From assembly GCA_002712305.1 (NCBI GenBank), contig PATE01000061.1, forward strand, positions 1 to 10,161: a stretch of DNA of 10,161 bases, written 5' to 3'. The DNA is from Gemmatimonadota bacterium (lineage in GTDB: Bacteria > Latescibacterota > UBA2968 > UBA8231). Under the pieces are notes generated by a model, which did no database searches, was not told the DNA's origin, and saw nothing but the letters and a program-made list of their open reading frames with translations. Positions 1 to 6,934 of this stretch are shown in pieces (within the stretch, counting starts at the first letter, position 1; the number at the start of each line of letters is the position of its first letter). The position numbers were made by a program, and so were the translations under genes.

Positions 1-1089
1 ACTGTCGGCTTCCTCAGTGGGTCAACGTATCGGGTCGTGCTCGATAGCGAATTGCGCGGCCCTCAGGCCGCCGGTGAGATCGATTGGAGCTTCCGCACCC
101 AGATCCCCGAGGTCGTGTCGACGACGCCGACAGATGCGGCGTCGATAACCTCGGACCCGCGTCGCATCAGCGTCACCTTCTCCAGTCCCGTCGACTCGGC
201 GGGCAGAGCGCCGCGGAATTTCCGCCTCGCCCGCGGGGGACGCCCCCTGGTGTTAGCGGCCAACGAGTTCCTCTACGATCCTGCCACCTTCACGGTGTCG
301 CTCCCGTCGGTCGATCTCGTATCGGGATCCGAATACACCGTCGCCGTCAGTGGTCGGATTGGTGGTCCTCAATCCGCCCTTACCGACCACCTCTTTACCT
401 TCAGGACTGAGATCCCCACCGTTTCTTCTACAGAGCCGGCTGATGGCGACGAAGGCATCGGTACCTCCCAGGGATTGATCAGCGTCGACTTCTCCAGTCC
501 CATCGCCAACCAGAGCGCCGAGGGTTTCTCCTTGCGCAGTCGATCTCTCGACGCGGCGGACACGACCTTCGTCGTTCTCCCGATTACGGGCTTTGGCGCC
601 GACTCGACGCAGACCCACATCAACTTTGCCCCAGAGGGCGGGTTCCGTGCCTTTACAGAGTATGAGGTCATCGTCGACCGCAGGGCCCTCGGACCGCTGG
701 CGGAAGAAGGCTTCTCCTGGCGCTTCTCCACGGCCCCCCGTCTGACGAGCATCAGCGACGGCGGCACGGTGAGCAATGCCGATGGCAGCATCCAACTCTA
801 TCTACCTCCGAATGCGCTTTCCGGCTCAGATGGCGAGATCGCCATCTCGCCCGTAACAGCTGACGACGGGGCTGGGCGTCCTGTGGCGTCGCAGCAGACG
901 CAGGTGGGCCCCGCTTATCGGATCGATGCAGGTTCGGCGACGCTCCGCAAGCCGGCGACGCTGACCATCGGTTATGACACGGACGACCTGGCGGGGCCAA
1001 CGCAGCGAGATTGGGGATCTTTGCTCTGGCCGATGGCGATGTGTGGACGCGCGTCGGAGGCACCGTCGATGAGGCGGCGCGGACAGTGA
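1..1089 (+). CDS. Tandem bacterial Ig-like (SbsA/Big_5-type) surface protein, partial at 5' end and frameshifted at 3' end
   Basis: The frame is open from base 1, so the true start lies upstream. The protein is built of tandem Ig-like domains of the SbsA/Big_5 type. Each ends in a matching strand (WSFRTQIP near nt 85-108, FTFRTEIP near 397-420, WRFSTAPR near 718-741) and opens with an S-x-x-P then VTFSSP or VDFSSP motif. The unit length is about 103-108 residues, and the first unit is cut by the window edge. After the last Ig unit, about nt 750-980, comes a ZU5-like segment (GSIQLYLPPNAL to PATLTIGYD). The reading frame then degrades: the last roughly 27 codons, from about nt 1009 to the stop at 1087-1089, look non-native, while the matching sequence continues in another frame from 1011. 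The likely role is a secreted or cell-surface structural or adhesive protein; the ligand is unknown. A signal peptide cannot be seen because the N-terminus is missing. It probably forms an operon with the two genes downstream. Confidence 0.8.
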   Translation, partial: TVGFLSGSTYRVVLDSELRGPQAAGEIDWSFRTQIPEVVSTTPTDAASITSDPRRISVTFSSPVDSAGRAPRNFRLARGGRPLVLAANEFLYDPATFTVSLPSVDLVSGSEYTVAVSGRIGGPQSALTDHLFTFRTEIPTVSSTEPADGDEGIGTSQGLISVDFSSPIANQSAEGFSLRSRSLDAADTTFVVLPITGFGADSTQTHINFAPEGGFRAFTEYEVIVDRRALGPLAEEGFSWRFSTAPRLTSISDGGTVSNADGSIQLYLPPNALSGSDGEIAISPVTADDGAGRPVASQQTQVGPAYRIDAGSATLRKPATLTIGYDTDDLAGPTQRDWGSLLWPMAMCGRASEAPSMRRRGQ

Positions 1090-1457
1090 CGACGACAGTG
1101 CCGGCCCTGGGAACCTTCGGTGTCTTCGAGGATACTGGTGCCGGCCTGGGGTCGTTGGCCGTCGCAGATGTCGACTGTCAGCCACGCGCCTTCACGCCCG
1201 CGGGCGGCCAATTGCGCGATCGGACTGATATCAGCTTCGACCTGAGTGCGCCGGCCGACGTGACCGTGCGAGTGTATAACGTCAGCGGCCGCGTCGAGCG
1301 AGTCCTGAGCCGTGATCGTGCCATGGCACCAGGACGAAATACCATAGTCTGGGACGGTCGAGATGACGACGCCGATGTCGTCGCCAGCGGCCTCTATGTC
1401 GTCGTCGTCAGTGTAGCTGGCGCGCAGGCGGAGAAGGTGGTGGCCGTTGTACGCTGA
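1011..1457 (+). CDS. C-terminal part of the same Ig-repeat protein, with FlgD-type Ig / sorting-like tail (out of frame)
   Basis: This frame continues the upstream Ig-repeat protein after an apparent one-base loss. Joining the frames at 1009-1011 gives TQRD-LGIFALADGDVWTR, followed by GGTVD and LGTFGVFED, which is the usual continuation of the ZU5-like segment. It is therefore not an independent gene: the TTG at 1011 is no credible start and there is no signal peptide. Residues about 54-148 of this fragment form a FlgD-type Ig domain (DISFDLSAPADVTVRVYNVSG, then IVWDGRDD and SGLYVVVVS), ending at the stop at 1455-1457. In FCB-group bacteria such a domain is the common last domain of exported proteins and resembles type IX C-terminal sorting domains. 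A role in export or surface anchoring is inferred from that. It ends 25 nt before the preferred start of the next gene. The alternatives are a real mutation that makes a pseudogene, or a sequencing error; the second seems likelier because codon use stays gene-like on both sides. Confidence 0.75.
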   Translation: MGIFALADGDVWTRVGGTVDEAARTVTTTVPALGTFGVFEDTGAGLGSLAVADVDCQPRAFTPAGGQLRDRTDISFDLSAPADVTVRVYNVSGRVERVLSRDRAMAPGRNTIVWDGRDDDADVVASGLYVVVVSVAGAQAEKVVAVVR

Positions 1458-1482
1458 GTGGAAACAGGCTGGATGCCGCCGG

Positions 1483-3018
1483 ATGGGTCGCCATGCGTTG
1501 GCTTTGATCGTGGGTAGCGTGCTCACAGCACCCGCCACTTGGGCGCAGCTGTCAGATGTGTCCAGTGCCAGTGGAGCCGACAATGCGGGTCTGTACAGCC
1601 CGGGTTTTGCGTGGGGTGACTACGACGCCGATGGCGATCTCGACCTCTACGTCACCAATTGGGCGACGGCTGTGTCCTTTCCATCGAACAAGCTGCTGAA
1701 CAACGGCGGCGACTCGACCTTCTCCGATGTGGCACCTGCCCTGGATGTCGACAACGATCAGAACAGCATCGGCGCCACGTGGGCTGACTACGACAACGAT
1801 GGTGATCTCGACCTGTATGTCGTGGATTTCTTCGCTCAGGACTATCTCTATCAAAGCCAGTCCAATGGCACTTCGTTCAGCGAGGTTGGCCGGCGTCAAG
1901 GATTGGTGGACCTGACCAAGGCCGGCAACTCGACCTCTGCCGCCTTCGGTGACGTAGACAACGACGGTTGGCTCGATCTGTACATCGGGAAGTTTTACCA
2001 CGACAACGAGTTATACGTCAGCCGTGGCGACGGTAGCGGCCCCGTCACCTTCGACCGTGTCGACGACCTGGGTGTCGGAGATCGACGTGATACGGCCGGT
2101 TTTGACTGGGTCGATATGGACAATGACGGTGATCTCGACCTCTACGTGGTCAATCGCGATCAGGAGAATGCCCTGTATCGCAATGACCTGGCCGATGGTG
2201 GCCCCTTCACCGAAGTGGCCTGCGCCCTCAGTGTGGCAAGCACCGAGATCGGCCAGGCTGGAGCGTGGGCCGACTACGACAACGATGGCGACCTCGACGT
2301 GTTCGTCGCCAATGTCGGTGCCAACGCGCTCTACCGGAACGACGGCGGCACGACTTTCGTCAATGTCGCTGCGGCGGCCGGTGTCCGTCAGAGTGGTTCT
2401 GGCTGGATCACGGCGGCAGCTGCCTGGGCAGACTACAACGGTGATGGTTTCTCAGACCTGTATCTGGCCAGCGGTGGAGACGAGCAGTTCCAGCCTGATC
2501 TGTTGTTTGTCGGAGGTGAAACGGGCGTCTTTGCCGATTCGACGGCCTCTGCCGGATTGCCGACATCCGTGACAGCTCAACTGTCTACGGGGTGGGCGGA
2601 CTTCGACGGCACAGGCACTCCCGATCTCTATGCGACGAATGGGTTTGGTCCCTACGGCCCGGGGAACCGGTTGTTCCGCAATGATCGCAGCCCGGATACG
2701 TTCCTCCGCGTGCTCGTTCGTGGCGTCGGCCCCTCCGCAGGCGGCGCAAATCTGGCCGCCATCGGTGCCCAGGTTCGATTGATCGACGCGGCCAGCAATG
2801 ACACGGTCGCCTACCAGCAGGTGCTTCCCAAGACGGCACTGATCCGGACCGTCGAATCGGACGGCGTCACGGCTGCCGCTGCTGAGATCATCTTTGGCGC
2901 ACCGGCGGGGCCCTACAACGTACACGTGAGGTTCCCCGGAAACGACGTACCGATCACGCGTGGCGTTTTTGTGGGTGGTGAGGTTGTCATCATCGACGAG
3001 GAAGTCTTCGGCGGATGA
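1483..3018 (+). CDS. Secreted FG-GAP/VCBS seven-bladed beta-propeller protein with ASPIC/UnbV-like C-terminus
   Basis: From ATG 1483 the product is 511 residues. It begins with a signal peptide (MGRHALALIVGSVLTAPATWA, cleavage before QLSD). An in-frame TTG at 1447 would add 12 residues ahead of this peptide and overlap the previous stop; ATG 1483 is preferred, although its ribosome site is weak. The body holds seven FG-GAP/VCBS units, each with a W/F-x-D-x-D-x-D-G-x-x-D calcium-type loop starting at residues about 46, 102, 157, 211, 264, 317 and 373. The 53-56-residue period fits one seven-bladed propeller. The last loop (DFDGTGTPD) lacks the third Asp, and the sixth has Asn at its second position. 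After about residue 405 comes an ASPIC/UnbV-like beta domain (FLRVLVRGVG, IGAQVRLID, HVRFPG). It should act outside the inner membrane, probably in surface binding; the ligand is unknown. Its stop overlaps the next start (ATGA), implying translational coupling. Confidence 0.88.
   Translation: MGRHALALIVGSVLTAPATWAQLSDVSSASGADNAGLYSPGFAWGDYDADGDLDLYVTNWATAVSFPSNKLLNNGGDSTFSDVAPALDVDNDQNSIGATWADYDNDGDLDLYVVDFFAQDYLYQSQSNGTSFSEVGRRQGLVDLTKAGNSTSAAFGDVDNDGWLDLYIGKFYHDNELYVSRGDGSGPVTFDRVDDLGVGDRRDTAGFDWVDMDNDGDLDLYVVNRDQENALYRNDLADGGPFTEVACALSVASTEIGQAGAWADYDNDGDLDVFVANVGANALYRNDGGTTFVNVAAAAGVRQSGSGWITAAAAWADYNGDGFSDLYLASGGDEQFQPDLLFVGGETGVFADSTASAGLPTSVTAQLSTGWADFDGTGTPDLYATNGFGPYGPGNRLFRNDRSPDTFLRVLVRGVGPSAGGANLAAIGAQVRLIDAASNDTVAYQQVLPKTALIRTVESDGVTAAAAEIIFGAPAGPYNVHVRFPGNDVPITRGVFVGGEVVIIDEEVFGG
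1618..2625 (+). repeat. Seven in-gene FG-GAP/calcium-loop coding repeats
   Basis: Seven coding repeats recur every 159-168 nt inside the propeller gene. Each encodes a D-x-D/N-x-D/T-G-x-x-D loop followed by a short hydrophobic strand such as LDLYVV. The copies at about 1779-1823 and 2263-2310 are close at DNA level (both read gactacgacaacgatgg in the core), while the sixth and seventh copies have drifted most. They are structural protein repeats, not mobile or intergenic repeats. Confidence 0.85.
2998..3004 (+). promoter_or_regulatory. Ribosome binding site for the barrel/transglutaminase/TPR gene
   Basis: GAGGAAG lies 10 nt before the ATG at 3015, inside the 3' end of the propeller gene. 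With the ATGA stop-start overlap it supports 3015 as the start and suggests coupled translation of the two proteins. Confidence 0.5.
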
Positions 3019-6000
3019 CACGAATCTTCGACACCCTCCGGCAAACGCGTGCCTCCACATGGGCAGCTACCCTGCTGATCGCCGGTAGTGCGTCCCTCGT
3101 CGAGGGTGCCGCATCGCGGCAGACGGATATTGGTGTGCGCGCCATCGGCATGGGCGGTGCCTATTCTGCTGTTGGGGCAGATGCGAGCGCCATCCGCTGG
3201 AATCCAGCGGCCATCGCCACACTACAGCGGCAGGAGATCCTGGGCACGTATACAGATCGCTATGGCCTGGGTTTGAACGAGTCCTATATGGGGTATGTCC
3301 TGCCGATTACTGATGCTCACGCCGTCGGCCTGGACTGGTTCCACCGGGGGTTCGACGACGTCAGCGGTGGTCTGGGCCTGAATTCCGGCCACAATCTGAT
3401 GAGCGTCGCCTATGGATATCGCAATGGGATCGCCGCCCTCAAGCCCTACATCGGCAATACCGCCATCGGTGGTACGCTGAAATACATCACCCAGGATGCC
3501 GATCTGGATGGGCGTTCGGTGATGTCTGCCTCCGGTCTGGGGTTCGATCTGGGTCTGCTGGCCCCCCTGCCCCGCGGATTCCGCCTGGGCGTGGCCATTC
3601 AGGATCTGGGCGGAACCTCCATCGAACACGATGGTGGGGTGAGCGAACAGATTTTTGATGCGCGTTGGCGAATTGGCATCGCTCACAAACCGGTCGAGGG
3701 CCTCACGCTGGCGGCCGACGTCGATGATCATCTGCGTCTGGGCGCAGAGTATTGGATCCGGGGTCAACTGGCCCTGCGTGCCGGGCTGCGCACGGTGTTG
3801 GATACACCCGAATCTCGAGGTGACGCGACGACACCGAGTGTTGGCTTTGGCGTGAAGTATCGTTTCGCTACGCTCGAATACGCCTACGAGCAGCATCCTG
3901 TCCTCGACGCGACGCACTACACGTCGTTGTCGCTGGCCTACAACTCGAAGATCGTCGAGATCAAGGACGCAACGGTCCGGCCAAATCCGATCTTCCGGTC
4001 TCTGTATCCACACTATCAGGAGTCGGAGTTCTTCGACGTCGTCCTGTCGAACTCCTCGCCACAGCCTCTGGATGTGACCGTGGGACTCATGCTCCCTCGG
4101 ACGATGAGTGTTCCCCATACGGAACGCGTCACCCTGCCTCCGCAGAGCACGGAGAAGTACTCTTTCTCCGTCACCTTCGATCCAGACCTGTTCAACGAAC
4201 CCGACGCGTACTACGACAACTTTGTTACACCGATCGTGTCGGTGACGTATCAGCGAAATCGGCGGGAACAACGACTCGAAAAACAACTCGAGCGCGTCTA
4301 CGTCGCCGGCAAGGGCAAACTTAGTTGGAATGTCCCGGGAATGGCGGCCGCCTTTGTGACCCCCGCCGATCTGGCTGTGGCCGGGTTCGCTCGGGGTTTG
4401 GTCTCCCGATACGACGACATCCTTTCGGGCAGATTCAATCACTCCAACCTGGGCAAAGCGGCGATCCTCTACGACGCGCTGGGTGTGTATCGATTTACCT
4501 ACCAGGCCGATCAGAAGACACCCTTCGCCAGTATCTCTGACGATCGAACCATCTTCGACACGGTTCAGTATCCCAGTGAGATGCTGTCAAAGCCCGAGGG
4601 AATCGACACGAAGATCGGCGACTGTGACGATCTGACCGTCCTCTATGCCTCGCTGCTGGAAAACCTGTCCATCGACACGGCCTTCCTCGAAGCCAATGAG
4701 CCGGGCAGAGGCCACATCTATCTGATGTTCGATGCGGGCATCCATCCAGATCAGGCGGAAGATCACTTCACCAGCCCTGCCGAGTACGTCGAGTGGGAAG
4801 GCCGAATCTGGATTCCCGTCGAAACGACCATGGTGGGTTTCACCTTTGGTGATGCGTGGCGACAGGGCGTGGGTGAATACAAGAGACTTGAGCCGCGAGG
4901 TCTGATCAATCAGGTCTACGTGCAGAAGTGGATGCAGACCTACAAGTCAGCTGTGTTGCCGGCCGTGGACATCGAGCTTCCCGGTGTGGTGGCCATCGAC
5001 AGCCTCATGATGCGGGATCTGGATTTCTTCGATCGCCGCACCGACGAGATCGCCTTAGGTTCGGTCACCTCCCTCGACACCCCGCAGGGCGCCTACGATG
5101 CAGGTGTCGCCTATCTGAGGGCCAACCACCTCGAGAAGGCGTCCGCCATGTTCCAACGAGCCCTCGGGATGGATGCGCGGCATGCGGATGCTCTCAATGC
5201 CCTGGGCGTCATCGACACCCGACGCGGCGACTACGACCTAGCCCTTGATCGCTATCGCGAGTCGCTGTCCTACGTAGAGGATAATGGCGTCCGCATGAAC
5301 ATCGCCCTCACCTACTATCTGATGGGCGATCGCGAACAGGCGGACATTTTCTACGAAGAGGTCGTTTCTCTCGACGGCACCTATGGGGAGCTGTTCGACT
5401 TCCTCGCCGGAGTGGGTGATGCGGCCGAATACTATGAGATTGGCGCCAGCTACCTGCGTCAACTGCGACTGGAACAGGCATCGGAACAGTTCGAACTGGC
5501 CATCGGCGCCGACCCCCAGTATGCAGACGCCATCAACGCGGCCGGGGTCGTCCACGCCCGACAGGGCCGCCCGGACGAAGCGCTTGCCGCCTTCGAACGC
5601 GCCTCTGAGATCGAGCCAGATCGACCTGGATTCCGGATCAATGTCGCCCTCGCCCATCATCTGTTGGGTGATTTCCAGACGGCTGACGTGGTTTACCGCC
5701 AGGTGGTCTCCGAGGACGAAACCTACGCCGGACTCTACGATTTCCTCGCTGCCACCGAGACGGCCGAGGAGAGCTACCGAATCGCCACTGGCTACATGCA
5801 GCAGAAGCTGTGGGGCAAGGCCCTCGAGCGCCTTGAGCGGGCCATCAAGGCGGGGACGACGGATGCCGACATCTTCAACGCCCGAGGCGTCGTGCTGACT
5901 CGACTGCTCCGTCATGATGAAGCCTTTGCCTCGTTCGAACGTGCCGAGTCGATGGATGCGAGCCAGGCCGGATATCGGCTGAATATGGCGATCGTCCGAC

Positions 6001-6095
6001 ATCTGCAGGGACGTCGCCATGAAGCGGCGGTCCTCTATCAGCAGGTTGTCGAGATGGAACCGGCCTATGAGGGGTATCTCGATCTGGGCCCATAG
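3015..6095 (+). CDS. PorV/PorQ-like outer-membrane barrel fused to a transglutaminase-like domain and TPR repeats
   Basis: This is a 1026-residue multidomain envelope protein. Residues 1 to about 33 are a signal peptide. Residues about 34-310 match the PorV/PorQ (UPF0164, FadL-related) barrel pattern: GVRAIGMGGAYSAVGADASA, IRWNPAA, many alternating short strands, and LRLGAEYWIRGQLALRAGLR before a final strand near SLSLAYN. Residues about 320-440 look like an Ig-type beta linker. Residues about 475-615 resemble a transglutaminase/papain-fold domain with GDCDDLTVLYASLLE (C537), GHIYLMFD (H567) and WIPVETT (E603, where Asp is usual), so a Cys-His-Glu triad is possible. Residues 689-1026 are three tandem TPR modules. 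The barrel should sit in the outer membrane; by analogy with PorV both ends would face the periplasm, placing the enzyme-like and TPR parts there. The substrate is unknown: cross-linking, proteolysis or a structural role are all open. It is translationally coupled to the propeller gene upstream. Confidence 0.85.
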   Translation: MTRIFDTLRQTRASTWAATLLIAGSASLVEGAASRQTDIGVRAIGMGGAYSAVGADASAIRWNPAAIATLQRQEILGTYTDRYGLGLNESYMGYVLPITDAHAVGLDWFHRGFDDVSGGLGLNSGHNLMSVAYGYRNGIAALKPYIGNTAIGGTLKYITQDADLDGRSVMSASGLGFDLGLLAPLPRGFRLGVAIQDLGGTSIEHDGGVSEQIFDARWRIGIAHKPVEGLTLAADVDDHLRLGAEYWIRGQLALRAGLRTVLDTPESRGDATTPSVGFGVKYRFATLEYAYEQHPVLDATHYTSLSLAYNSKIVEIKDATVRPNPIFRSLYPHYQESEFFDVVLSNSSPQPLDVTVGLMLPRTMSVPHTERVTLPPQSTEKYSFSVTFDPDLFNEPDAYYDNFVTPIVSVTYQRNRREQRLEKQLERVYVAGKGKLSWNVPGMAAAFVTPADLAVAGFARGLVSRYDDILSGRFNHSNLGKAAILYDALGVYRFTYQADQKTPFASISDDRTIFDTVQYPSEMLSKPEGIDTKIGDCDDLTVLYASLLENLSIDTAFLEANEPGRGHIYLMFDAGIHPDQAEDHFTSPAEYVEWEGRIWIPVETTMVGFTFGDAWRQGVGEYKRLEPRGLINQVYVQKWMQTYKSAVLPAVDIELPGVVAIDSLMMRDLDFFDRRTDEIALGSVTSLDTPQGAYDAGVAYLRANHLEKASAMFQRALGMDARHADALNALGVIDTRRGDYDLALDRYRESLSYVEDNGVRMNIALTYYLMGDREQADIFYEEVVSLDGTYGELFDFLAGVGDAAEYYEIGASYLRQLRLEQASEQFELAIGADPQYADAINAAGVVHARQGRPDEALAAFERASEIEPDRPGFRINVALAHHLLGDFQTADVVYRQVVSEDETYAGLYDFLAATETAEESYRIATGYMQQKLWGKALERLERAIKAGTTDADIFNARGVVLTRLLRHDEAFASFERAESMDASQAGYRLNMAIVRHLQGRRHEAAVLYQQVVEMEPAYEGYLDLGP
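5079..6092 (+). repeat. Three tandem 113-114-residue TPR modules
   Basis: The C-terminal third of the barrel fusion consists of three consecutive modules at about 5079-5414, 5415-5753 and 5754-6092. Each has about three TPR hairpins in the same order: a first hairpin with Y-x-x-x-x-x-Y-L/M, a second with NALGVIDTRRGDY, NAAGVVHARQGRP or NARGVVLTRLLRH, and a third starting MNIAL, INVAL or LNMAI. Modules one and two close with YGELFDFLA and YAGLYDFLA, and the third with YEGYLDLGP at the stop. Anchor tyrosines at residues 700, 813 and 927 give periods of 113 and 114. The pattern indicates duplication of a whole three-TPR block. Confidence 0.85.
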
Positions 6096-6282
6096 GCCGT
6101 TCCAACAAAAGAATCGGAATTGGGCGACGTGATCTGTATCATACTTATGGATCCTGAGATTGCCGATCTTTTGTGTAGACAGTGAGCGAAATGAGGTCTG
6201 GCCGTTGCCAGGCATTCGCCCTTGAGATGGATCGAAAATCAACTCCACGGGCGGTTGATCCCCCGAGTGGGAGGAGAGAACC
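6096..6282 (+). other. Intergenic leader region before the small secreted TPR gene
   Basis: This 187-bp gap probably carries the promoter and 5' leader of the next gene, because that gene has its own strong ribosome site and terminator. No -35/-10 pair of convincing match and spacing was found. A short hairpin, CTGGC-cgtt-GCCAG, lies at 6198-6211. A possible weak stem (AGAT/ATCT followed by TTTT) near 6157-6172 is too short to call a terminator for the upstream operon. Confidence 0.35.
6269..6276 (+). promoter_or_regulatory. Strong Shine-Dalgarno for the small secreted TPR gene
   Basis: GGGAGGAG stands 6 nt before ATG 6283. It is the best ribosome site in the window and fixes the start of the following gene. 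Confidence 0.8.
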
Positions 6283-6804
6283 ATGAAACTGACGTTGAAA
6301 CTGCTGACACTGGCTCTGATGACGGCCCTGCTTGTCGTGCCTGTCATGGCCCAGGAGGATGAGCAGGCTGCAACTGCCACCTCCACTGAGGTAGCTGGCT
6401 CTGACGAAGAGCTTGATGACGAGTGGCTGAACACGGTGTGGACTCAAGTCGACGACATGGTCAAGGAAGAGGAGCACAAACTGCAGGAGACGGTCACCGT
6501 CGCCGGCGTGCGTGGCGCTGAGGCTGAAGACTCCATCCTTGATCGCCTCTACTACAAGGGGGCCAAGCGGTATCCGAGCCAGGACAAGCTGAACAAGGCC
6601 ATTGAAACTCTGCGCGAGGCACTGGCCGCCGCACCGCGCGGCGAGAATGCTCCCATGCAGAAGTATTTCATCGCCCAGTGTTATGAGAAGCTCGGCCGGA
6701 CCAGCGACGCCCGGACATACTACGGTCACGTCACCAAGGATCATCCCAATACGACGTGGTCGAAGAAGGCCCAGGCTGATCTGGACAGACTGACGACCCA
6801 GTAG
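6283..6804 (+). CDS. Small secreted/periplasmic protein with a C-terminal TPR (CpoB/BamD-like repeat)
   Basis: The product has 173 residues. It starts with a clear signal peptide (MKLTLKLLTLALMTALLVVP then VMA, cleavage before QEDE at about residue 24). A short acidic, low-complexity stretch (about 24-50, rich in Glu, Asp, Ala and Thr) follows, then a helical segment with VWTQVDDMVKEEEHKLQETV. The C-terminal half (about 95-170) holds a TPR-like pair: KLNKAIETLREALAAAP, then KYFIAQCYEKLGRTSDARTY, then DHPNTTWSKKAQADLDRL. The final pattern is the one seen in CpoB/YbgF and BamD repeats. It is too short to be either full protein, so no specific function is assigned; a periplasmic adaptor or scaffold is the likeliest role. 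Its strong ribosome site and the immediate intrinsic terminator suggest an independently and perhaps well expressed single-gene unit. Confidence 0.85.
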   Translation: MKLTLKLLTLALMTALLVVPVMAQEDEQAATATSTEVAGSDEELDDEWLNTVWTQVDDMVKEEEHKLQETVTVAGVRGAEAEDSILDRLYYKGAKRYPSQDKLNKAIETLREALAAAPRGENAPMQKYFIAQCYEKLGRTSDARTYYGHVTKDHPNTTWSKKAQADLDRLTTQ

Positions 6805-6847
6805 TCAAGACCGCCACGGCTCGCCCTGGCGATTGATTGGGCAACTG

Positions 6848-6884
6848 AAAGGGAGGAGTGGCCCCCGGCCACCCCTCCTTTTTC
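6848..6884 (+). terminator. Rho-independent terminator
   Basis: The stem pairs GTGGCC (6858-6863) with GGCCAC (6867-6872) across a CCC loop. It extends through one A-C mismatch to GGAGG/CCTCC, a G-T pair and AAA/TTT, and runs into TTTTT at 6879-6883. It lies about 45 nt after the stop of the secreted TPR gene and before the cyclase start, so it ends that transcript. Confidence 0.92.
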
Positions 6885-6934
6885 TATATTTCCACACCTG
6901 ACCCGTCACCCATTCCCGATTTCCGATCGCACTC

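Noticed and set aside
1447-1482. TTG start at 1447 for the propeller gene
   Set aside because: ATG 1483 gives a standard signal peptide without 12 extra residues and avoids overlap with the upstream gene, though TTG cannot be excluded.
3222-4442. Long minus-strand open frame (406 codons) opposite the barrel fusion
   Set aside because: It is antisense to a clear gene; its translation is rich in His, Arg and Gln without domain pattern, as expected for an antisense shadow in GC-rich DNA.
6114-6147. Possible promoter with TATCAT or TACTTA as -10 and TTGGGC as -35
   Set aside because: Matches are poor and spacings do not fit together, so no promoter was called.
6147-6185. Twelve-codon ATG frame in the leader of the secreted TPR gene
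   Set aside because: It has no ribosome site and no regulatory residue run such as a leader peptide would have.
5238-6434. Minus-strand open frame (398 codons) spanning the TPR region and the gap after it
   Set aside because: The opposite strand shows regular TPR periodicity and a signal peptide gene, while this frame has no ribosome site or recognisable motif.
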